Shown: positions 56,053-64,000 of the stretch, one piece after another | How positions within the stretch are numbered: position 1 is the stretch's first letter | Layout: every line of letters begins with the position of its first letter | Assembly (NCBI GenBank): GCA_033439685.1 | Contig: JAUEDM010000006.1 | Span: 2,170,001-2,234,000, forward strand | DNA from: Apodospora peruviana | Taxonomy: Eukaryota > Ascomycota > Sordariomycetes > Sordariales > Lasiosphaeriaceae | Direction of reading: 5' to 3' | Length of the DNA stretch: 64,000 nucleotides | Notes under the pieces: model-generated | Seen by the model: only the letters and a program-made list of their open reading frames with translations | Told to the model about the DNA's origin: nothing | Databases searched by the model: none | Translations under genes and position numbers: made by a program

Positions 56053-56971
56053 TCATTCCGTTTCAACGGGTGGGAATTCCTGATCCACAAGCAACTCTCT
56101 TCCGGATGTGCTGGTAGTGGCATCAGACGCTGCTACGCCTTGCCTCTTCTCCCACGGCTTTTGGGGAGCTTGCATCTTTCCTACTGGTGTGATACCCTGT
56201 TCCACCCACCGCAAACAAAGAGTGAGGTCAGTAAAGAGCCGTGATATGTGTTTACACATTGCAAGATACGACAGAAAAAAAGAAAACAGGAAAAGAATCA
56301 ACTAACCGCTGGTCTCACAACAATATTCGGAATCTCGCGCACGCCGGGAACAGGTTTCCCTGTCGTCACAGCCTCGATAATAGCCTGGAAATGATCCGGG
56401 TACGGGGCGTCTTGGCCGCCCCCTTTACCGTCATGGCTTGAAGCTCCGTCGTCGGCCTTCTTGTTGGGGTCAACTTTGGGCGCCTGAAGCTGCCAGGACG
56501 GAAGGGCCGGCGCTGCTGTTGCTGATGCCATCCGCTGCTGAATGTCTCCGACTTTAATGAGGAGCGAAGGATCGGGACAGAGATGAGCTGAGGGATCGGC
56601 TGCTGCTAGGTACGCCTCGTACGCGGCGCGGTCGATCTCGACGTCCAGACGGCTCTTGTACCACCATATCCGCGCCTGGAGGGAGATTCCCAGAGCTTTT
56701 TCGCGGTCGAAGCCCGGTTGCAAGGGGCCGAGCATGGCGACTAGGCCTTGCTTTATTTGGTTATTAGTTTCCTCTTTCTTGTTGTTGTTGTTGTTGTTGT
56801 TGTTGTTATTGTTGTTGTTGTTGTTGGGGGTCTAAGGGCGTTCCTACTTACGAGGAATGGACGGTCACGGCCCCAGGGGTAGGCATCGAATTTCTTGAAG
56901 GCGGCATTTGCGTCGTTGGTGGTTTGACTGGTGGGCGTCTCGGAGGGTATTGCTGTGTTGGGGGCGTTCAT
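56053..56971 (-). CDS. PEX39-like cytosolic peroxin (KPWE motif)
   Basis: Predicted 235-residue protein. Exons are 56971-56852, 56750-56307 and 56196-56053, with introns of 101 and 110 bases and all joins in phase 0. The N-terminal part contains FKKFDAYPWGRDRPFL, then GLVAMLGPLQPGFDREKALG. The middle has AWY-type helices and a charged linker. FQAIIEAVTTGKPVPGVREIP (about residues 170-190) is the conserved fungal region shared with Pex14-like and YJR012C-type proteins. The last exon supplies APQKPWEKRQG. PEX39 is known to bind PEX7 through a KPWE motif it shares with PEX13, and to help import PTS2 proteins. The assignment rests on this motif pair and order. The KPWE is lost if the last intron is read through. 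Confidence 0.75.
56779..56826. repeat. (TTG)n microsatellite in the first intron of the PEX39-like gene
   Basis: About sixteen TTG units with one TTA interruption, reading (CAA)n on the coding strand. It lies between donor and acceptor of intron 56751-56851, so length changes would not alter the protein. Confidence 0.9.
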
Positions 56972-57568
56972 GTTGATGTTGATGTGGAGTTGATATCCTT
57001 ATGGGCGCTGTTCCTATTTCGGAGCACTGATGGATGGATGTAGGTACCAGGTAGGAAGGCAAATATAAAAGCAGAGGAATGAAACCTTGGAGCCTTGTTT
57101 ATGTAAGGTAGCTAGCTCTTGCAATGCTCCTGCATGATGCAGCACTGGGGAATGCTTTCCTGTTCACTGCAAGGGGCAGGGTCGATGGTAAGGTATGGAT
57201 GGATTCCTTGACAGAATCACATGCGTGAGCCTGGCGAATCTGACGATGGGGAAGAAGGAACCTTGAAGATCCATCTTGAAGTTGGGGTCAAAGAGGGGGG
57301 AAGGCCCAAACAGGGGCCTGGCTTGCTGCCACCCTTCCAGTTGGCGGCCCGGCGTCACTGGGGATAGGGTTCTGTTAGGTTGAAGTCCTGTGCTTGACTG
57401 ACTCTGAGCCAAGTCCCGTCTCGTTCGCTTAGGACTCCGATCCGTATCACATCCACTCCAGCCGTCCTAAATATCTCGATTCCGTTCACTTATCAACATC
57501 CTATCCGTCCGACGTATATCGTCGTTTCGTTGAATTTCGACGAGTATAGGGGGGAAGAGACCGGGAAA
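56972..57568. promoter_or_regulatory. divergent upstream region, PEX39-like and PP2C genes
   Basis: 597 bases between outward-facing start codons. No specific sites were assigned. Confidence 0.5.
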
Positions 57569-59444
57569 ATGCGCCGTGCTGCTGTCAAAGTCTTCCGGAC
57601 CTCACTTCAATGCACTGTCCGGGGCTTGCGGGTTAACCGTCGAGGCTCATTCCTACAGACCGTCGCTGCTTTTGCCAACCAACACCACCACCAACCGGGA
57701 GCATTTCGACACCTCTCCTCGTCGCCCTTGCGCCCCTCCCGTCCCGTCCCCGAGCATGTGCTGCGTGAACCGCTCCGGTCCTCCATGTATATCCGTCGCG
57801 CATCTGTCGCCGTAGTTTCGGCCATCGTGGGCTACGGAGCCTGGTACACGTACCGCGGCGACGCCAACAACCAGATCGTGCGGGCATACTCACCCAAGCA
57901 GACGGGTCCCGCCGCTGCTGCACCAACCCGGAACGTCCTGATTATTGGGCCGGACGAGCTGCAGGCGGGAACCTTCGTGGGCGAGGGACCACTCTCCAAA
58001 TTAACGGGTGACTTCAGCGGCCGCAAGGTGGTGGAGATGTTCACCCCGGAGCAAGCGACGGAGAGGCTGCGGCAAACGGAGCAGTCATACCTTGTCAACA
58101 GAGGCCGCGGCGTTGTGCGCTACGACCTGGTGCAGCTGCCAAGCAACGACCCGATTGAGGACGACCACGCCGAGAAGATCGTCGAGATCCCAGCCAGGAC
58201 ACCCGAGGATGGTGCCAGTGACTGGATGTTCTGGGGCGTCTTTGATGGACACTCGTAAGTCATTACAGCCAGACTGGTCCCCTTGGGAAGATTCCAAAAG
58301 CTGACGTGTCGTTTCTAGCGGCTGGACGACGTCGGCGAAACTCCGCGAAACTTTGATCAGCTACGTGGCGCGGGAACTGAACAACACTTACAAGATGATG
58401 GGCGGAAAGCAACCGCCGCATGAGACCATCGACGAGGCGATTAAGATCGGGTTCACACGGCTGGACGACGAGATTGTTAACCAGAGCGTCCAGAAGGTCC
58501 TCAAGGCTAACAGCAAGTTGGTCGCAGCTGAGACACTGGCGCCGGCATTATCTGGTTCCTGCGCCCTCCTTTCTTTCTACGACAGCAAATCGAAACTCCT
58601 ACGGGTGGCGTGCACTGGTGATTCCAGAGCGGTCCTTGGACGGCGCTCCGGGTCCGGCAAGTGGACCGCCAAGGCTCTTTCTGTGGACCAGACGGGTAGC
58701 AACCCGGAAGAGGCAGATAGGATACGGAAGCAACACCCCGGCGAGGACATGGCCATACGGAACGGACGCGTACTCGGCGGGCTGGAGCCGACCCGCGCGT
58801 TTGGCGACGCCACGTACAAGTGGAGCAGGGACATTGCGGAGCGGCTGAGAACGCAGTTCTTCGGACGCTCGCCCAACAGATACATTCAGACGCCTCCCTA
58901 TGTGACCGCTGAGCCCATCGTCACCACCACTCAGATCCAGCCCGAGAATGGCGACTTTGTCGTCATGGCCACGGATGGTCTTTGGGAGATGCTCACCAAC
59001 GAGGAAGTCGTCGGCCTCGTTGGCAAGTGGATCGAGACCCAGCAGGTGGGCAGCCAGGCCGACTCGGTCTGGTCCAGGGCATTCAGCTCGGTGAAGCGCG
59101 GCCTTCCGGTCGAGGGATCCTCCGAGGCGGCGGACGGCGGTAAAGGAGAGGGGCAGAAGACGCCGATCCGCGTGGAGCAGTGGGGCAGCTCCAAGGCCGA
59201 TGACCGTTTTGTGGTGGAGGACAAGAACGTGGCAACACATCTCATCCGCAATGCGCTAGGCGGCAAGAACCGGGAGCAGGTGTCTGCCCTGTTGACGCTG
59301 CCGTCTCCTCACTCGAGGCGGTACCGCGACGACTTGACGGTGCAGGTCATCTTCTTTGGGCACGGTGATAAGTCTGGCGAGGTTGTTGTGAACGAGGAGG
59401 CGACTGCGAATACCAAGCCGGGCGTTGTCAAGGCGAAGCTTTAG
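57569..59444 (+). CDS. mitochondrial PP2C-type phosphatase (Ptc5/pyruvate dehydrogenase phosphatase-like)
   Basis: Predicted Mg/Mn-dependent Ser/Thr phosphatase of 603 residues. Exons 57569-58254 and 58319-59444 flank a 64-base intron that splits the catalytic VFDGHSG motif (D226, G227, H228). The start is ATG 57569 (MRRAAVKVFRTSLQC); the frame upstream lacks another ATG. An Arg-rich presequence and a hydrophobic stretch near residues 75-92 (VAVVSAIVGYGAWYTY) suggest mitochondrial import and inner-membrane anchoring. Further PP2C motifs are SGSCALLSFY, VACTGDSRAVLG, ARMTRAFGD-like PTRAFGDATYKW, DFVVMATDGLWEML and RDDLTVQVIFF. The length and layout match yeast Ptc5, which dephosphorylates pyruvate dehydrogenase E1-alpha. 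That role is inferred. Confidence 0.9.
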
Positions 59445-60516
59445 CTGGGTGATGCTTTTTTTCTGTGTTTGGAGCTGGGCGTTTATAGTTTTGGGGACTA
59501 TCTGGCTTCCCAGTACCCATATTTACTAAGGTATCTCGACTGGCGAAGCGGGTTTCTTATGGGGTTTCTTTTCTTCTCTATTCGTGTATGAATCAGGGAA
59601 TAACTGGGTTTCAAGCGGCTGAACCAGGGGTTTAGGAGCTTAGCATTGTTAGGTATCGTGATAATCCAAAACCTCTCAGCGTTCATAATGAAAGCCAAGC
59701 CTTGAAACTGAGATTATAGCTCAAGGCCACTAATTGAATATGTGAAGGCATTGGGAGATACCTTAGACACCATCCTCGAATAAAACTGATTTCTTATTCA
59801 TCAAACTATATATACGTCACAGAGAGCTTGGATCTCCTACCGTACAGTATCATCTCTCGAATAATGGATTTATGTGCAGTCTAGTGTGGCACGTGTGTGG
59901 GTATGGCATATTTGACCGCTACTGCAGTGCAAGGAATCTCAACGCAATAGCAATCTGATGAACTTTGATTCTTTGGTTCCTTGGCCTGTGCATGGATGTT
60001 CAGGGGTATCGCATAGCGACTTCCCAGGCACCGCCCACTTGCGCCTTACCGCTACGTATCGAAATATCTTGACGTCAGCGGGCATGCATTCTTGGCAGTC
60101 TCGAGCTCCAACCAACTGCCCCTCCAGCCACCATCTTGCGGGCCCAACCGAGCTCGCATTCAGCCCGCTGTGAAACCCGAACTCTCTGCTCCTTCCCCGT
60201 CCTTCCTCCCATCCCCATCCTGTGTGTGCAAGTGTAAGCGGTTTGTGGCTTGGGATTGAAAGTAATCAACTTGATAAATCCGTTTGCCCGGGCTGGTGTT
60301 ACCATCTCTGCCGTTGTCCTGCTCCGTCACTGTCGTTCAGCTTTCCTTGGCGCTTATTGCAAGTACCTCAAGTTCGGACACTCGCCTGCTATTCGTACCC
60401 TCCTTCTCGATCAACCGACTAGTCGACCGACCTGCTTTTGCGTACCTTACATTGCAGATCTTTCAGAAGCAGGCGCCAATTCGACCTACACTTCAGAAAT
60501 ACCCACGAAGCCCAAT
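59445..60516. other. intergenic, 3' flank of PP2C and promoter of the GH63-type gene
   Basis: 1.07 kb with no separate gene. The last 350 bases are CT-rich, as in fungal promoters and leaders. A frame that runs through from 60250 is open by chance and lacks conserved sequence before 60517. Confidence 0.55.
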
Positions 60517-63500
60517 ATGGTCGTCTTTGATAACCACGAGTACCTCACCGAGGAGGAGAAGCGCCTCAAGGAAGACCGCAACCGGGTCAAGTACTGGAAG
60601 AAATGGGGTCCCTATGTGGCCGAGAGACAGTGGGCGACGGGTAAATTGCGACTCGAACTGAATATGATTATTGGTGTTAGTGTGCGGGCTCTAACAAATG
60701 TTCAATTGCAGTGCGCGAGGATTATTCCGCAGATGGCGATGCCTGGAGTCGTAAGTTTCTCTCTCTTCACTCAAAACTGTGGTCACGGCAACCAGACCAC
60801 TGCAAGCAGGCAGCTAACATTACCCGGTTGCGATGTATTAGACTTCCCTCATGACCATGCCCGATCGCGAGCATACAGATGGGGCGAGGACGGTATTGCC
60901 GGCGTCTGCGATTCACACGGTTTTCAGAACATCGCGTTCGCGTTCTGGAACGAGAAGGAGTATGGCCAAACCGCAGTCCACCTGCCTCTACAATTCATAA
61001 CCGGTCAGCCAACTGACTGGGTTCTAGCGAATTTCTTAAAGAGCGCCTGTTCGGCTTGTCCAACCCCCAGGGAAACCACGGAGAGAGTATCAAGGAAGCT
61101 CATTTCCACCTTGATAACACACCCGTATGTTGAATGCTCCAATCTGTTCTGTCTGTTATGTTCCTGGCTAACCCGGTGTTTACAGACGGTATGATAACCA
61201 ACATGTAGCCTATGCATGAGAATCTCGAAGCTTACCCTATGCATGTGCTAGCACACCTACATGAAATATCTCTATAAATACCCACAAAAGGCGTTTCCAT
61301 ACGAGGACCTGCTGAAGGAGAATGCCAGGCGTACAAAGGAGGACCCGGAGTACCAAATCCTCGACACCGGTGTCTTCGACGAGGACCGCTATTGGGATAT
61401 CTTCATCGAGACAGCCAAGGAAGACGACGACCCGAATGAGCTTCTCTTCCGTGTCACCGCGTGGAATAGAGGTCCAGATCCTGCTCCGCTACACATTGTC
61501 CCTCATGTCTGGTTTCGCAACACGTGGGCTTGGGGCCGCGAGGCGGAGGACAAGAAACCTTCCATTAAAGCCCATGCGGAGAACATGGCCAAATCGACGC
61601 ACCATTCCTTGGGCGATCGATATTTTCTCCTCTCACCGTCGCCTGGCGTCGGCCCCAGCGGCGAAGACGTACAGCCGGAGCTAATATTCACCGAAAACGA
61701 CACCAACTACAAGGCTCTCTATGGCGGCAAAAACGAACAGCCATATGTAAAGGATGCTTTCCATAGATACATCATCGAAGGGGACAAGGACGCGGTAAAC
61801 CCAGCCAAGACCGGAACCAAAGCTGCGGCGTGGTTTTCCTTCAACGAAGCCGGCGGAGTCAACCCCGGCGAGTGTGCAGGTAGAAGACTCCTTTGCTTGT
61901 CTTTGTGTGTGGTGGAACAGAAGCTAACGCAAGATGTAGTTGTTCGATTCCGTATTTCAAAGAGAGATGACCCGTACCTCGACGAAGAGGAGTTTGACGA
62001 TCTCATCGAAAGGAAGCGGGAGGAGGCTGACGAATTCTACTACCGCATTAGCCCTCTGCCCATGGCTGACGACCTCCGCAACATTCAGCGGCAGGCATTT
62101 GCAGGCATGATGTGGTGCAAGCAGCATTATCTTTTCATCTGGGACGAGTGGGCAAATGGCGATCCCAGCCAGCCGCCTCCGCCTCCTGGGAGGAAGGGCA
62201 TACGCAATGCTTCGTGGAAACATCTGCACTGCGACGATATTCTATCGATGCCCGATTCGTGGGAGTATCCATTCTTTGCAGCTTGGGACACGAGCTTCCA
62301 CTGTATTACGCTAGCCATGATCGACCCTGACTTTGCAAAGAAGCAGCTGGACCTCTTCACAAGGGAGTGGTACTGCCACCCGAACGGGCAGCTTCCTGCG
62401 TAAGTTACCTTACGTCACATGGTTCTCGCTGGGTTCAATATACGCTAACGCAATCTCAGGTACGAGTGGAATTTTGGTGACGTGAACCCACCTGTACATG
62501 CATGGGCAACCTTCCGTACCTTCAAGATTGAGCGCAAGCTATATGGAAGACAGGATCTGGATTTTCTCGAGAGGGTCTTCCAAAAGCTGCTCATGAACTT
62601 CACCTGGTGGGTGAACCGAAAGGACGTGGAGGGCAAAAACGTCTTTGAGGGCGGCTTCTTGGGTTTGGACAACATCGGGCTGTTCAACCGTTCGGAACCG
62701 CTGCCCACGGGCGGCACCCTCGAGCAGGCGGACAGCACAGGTTGGATGGCGTTTTATTGTCTCAACATGCTCAACATCGCCCTTGAGTTGGCCAAGCATC
62801 GACGGATTTACGAGGACATCGCGACCAAGTTCTTTGAACATTTCATCCTGATCAGCGATGCGATGACCTTCAGGATGGGCCAAAAGGAGGAGCAGTCGCT
62901 CTGGAACGATGAGGATGGCTTCTATTATGACGCTATTTCTTGGGGCGGACCTTGGATCCAGCAGTTACCAGTCAGGTCGCTTGTCGGGCTGATTCCCCTC
63001 TATGCGACCTTGACTCTGGAACCTGAGCTCATCAACAGGTTACCGAGCTTCAAAAAGCGCGTCGAGTGGTTTATGAATAACCGTTGCGACGTGGCGGAGC
63101 GCACCATGTTCAGCATCCGAAAGCGCGGGAAGGGGGACCGGATATTGCTCTCGCTGGTCAGCAAGGAGCGGTTGGTGAAGATCTTGGAGCGCATGCTCGA
63201 CGAGGATGAGTTTTTCAGTCCCCACGGAATCCGGTCACTCTCGAAGTATCACAAGGATCACCCGTACTCGATGGAGGTCAATGGACAGACCTTCAGGGTC
63301 GGCTATGTCCCAGGAGACTCGGACAGCGGTCTGTTCGGCGGCAACAGTAACTGGCGTGGGCCTATCTGGTTGTGCGTCAACTTCTTGCTCGTGGAGAGTC
63401 TCCAGCGATTCTATCTTTTCTTTGGGCAGAACCTGCAAGTTGAGTGTCCTACCGGGTCTGGTGACTACATGCACCTTGGCCATGTCTCTGAGGAGATTCA

Positions 63501-64000
63501 GCATCGTCTGCAGCATCTCTTTGCAAGGACCGATGGTGGCAGGAGGAGCATCAACGGTGGGAACGACACACTTGATTTCGATCCCAATTGGAAGGATTAT
63601 CTCTGGTTTTATGAGTTCTTTGATGGAGACTCCGGCAGGGGACTGGGAGCAACGCATCAGTGTGGCTGGACGGGGTTGATTGCGAGAATGATCCATGATA
63701 CTGGGTAAGTATTCTCGGGGAGTGCGATAATGTCGTTTTATATGCTAATCTGTGTCTGGTAATAGGGTCAACTGCCGCCTCCCACAAACACCCCGGACCC
63801 CGTCAGTGGGCATGGCTCACTACTTTGACGATATCTTCCACAGACATGCCGGCGGTATGCAGACGCCCAAGTCGCCGGCGTCTCCGCGCCTTCGCCGGAC
63901 GTCTACCAGTCGGTCCATCGCAGCCCGTAGCGACTTTGATAGTAACGATCTTAATGATTTCGAGGACGACGGCGACGGCGACTTCCCGACCAGGCGCGGT
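60517..64000 (+). CDS. GH63-type alpha/alpha-barrel glycosidase, cytosolic (3' partial)
   Basis: Predicted intracellular glycosidase of the GH63/mannosylglycerate-hydrolase-like group; 983 codons lie in the window and the frame is open at its edge. Exons are 60517-60640, 60712-60750, 60842-60959, 61028-61124, 61186-61188, 61252-61879, 61940-62399, 62460-63704 and 63766 onward. The start MVVFDNHEYLTEEEKRLKED has no signal peptide. WGPYVAERQWATVREDYSAD and FPHDHARSRAYRWGEDG are hallmark N-terminal motifs. RLFGLSNPQGNHGESIKEAH then leads through a 3-nt exon to THTYMKYLYKYPQ. Barrel motifs include SWEYPFFAAWDTSFH, YEWNFGDVNPPVHAWA, GFLGLDNIGLFNR and GGNSNWRGPIWLCVN. Acidic residues in DNIG and WDT lie where family catalytic acids are expected. 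A Ser/Arg-rich, then acidic tail begins after 63840. Substrate is unknown. Confidence 0.9.

Noticed and set aside
57530..57568. Upstream extension of the PP2C frame
   Set aside because: It contains no ATG; the first ATG at 57569 begins a plausible mitochondrial presequence.
60250..61194. A 314-codon read-through frame at the 5' end of the GH63-type gene
   Set aside because: It crosses several introns and ends in intron sequence. Only parts from 60517 onward match the family when spliced.
1..64000. Apparent abundance of GGTACC in intergenic DNA
   Set aside because: By rough eye count it is only modestly above chance for a 6-base site in 64 kb; no consistent position relative to genes was seen.

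Overview
The window is a piece of a filamentous ascomycete chromosome. Genes carry many short introns (about 46-200 bases) with GTATGT/GTAAGT-type donors, CTAAC-like branch points and YAG acceptors. The protein set (GH72 wall transferase, MFS carriers, NUO78, OSCP, Rax1-like RGS protein, TBL1/Sif2-like WD protein) fits a Sordariomycete, probably Sordariales. That placement is inference from gene structure and protein flavour; no database was searched.

Layout, left to right. 0-11 kb: a 5'-truncated TBL1/Sif2-type WD40 gene, a 126-129 base minisatellite, a DHA1-type MFS exporter, an inositol/sugar-type MFS carrier, and a divergent membrane-anchored short-chain dehydrogenase. 11.2-16.3 kb: a gene-poor stretch, then a predicted pseudokinase. 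18-25 kb: a GPI-anchored beta-1,3-glucanosyltransferase and a Rax1-like RGS/three-TM protein. 24.6-28.7 kb: a second gene desert holding only tRNA-Val(AAC). 28.7-64 kb is dense housekeeping sequence: SOF1 and RPN6 (divergent), a 1,582-residue AT-hook protein, a CmcJ/AsaB-like enzyme, SDS3 and LSM1 (divergent), a secreted six-hairpin glycosidase, MOB1, ATP synthase OSCP, an unrecognised 215-residue protein, complex I NUO78, a PEX39-like peroxin, a mitochondrial PP2C phosphatase, and a GH63-type glycosidase that runs off the right edge.

There is no biosynthetic cluster, phage, CRISPR array or intact transposon. Functional links are loose: two histone-deacetylase complex subunits (Sif2/TBL1, Sds3), three mitochondrial genes (OSCP, NUO78, Ptc5/PDP-like) and RNA/protein turnover genes (LSM1, RPN6, SOF1). 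The most unusual signal is at the exon level. Several genes need very small exons to give conserved proteins: 3 nt in the GH63 gene, 10 nt and a 6-nt initiating coding exon in SOF1, 15 nt and 24 nt in NUO78, 17 nt in TBL1 and 24 nt in GH72. A PEX39-like gene with a KPWE motif is revealed only after removing its last intron. All exon joins were derived by hand from reading frame, splice motifs and family conservation; transcript data would settle them.
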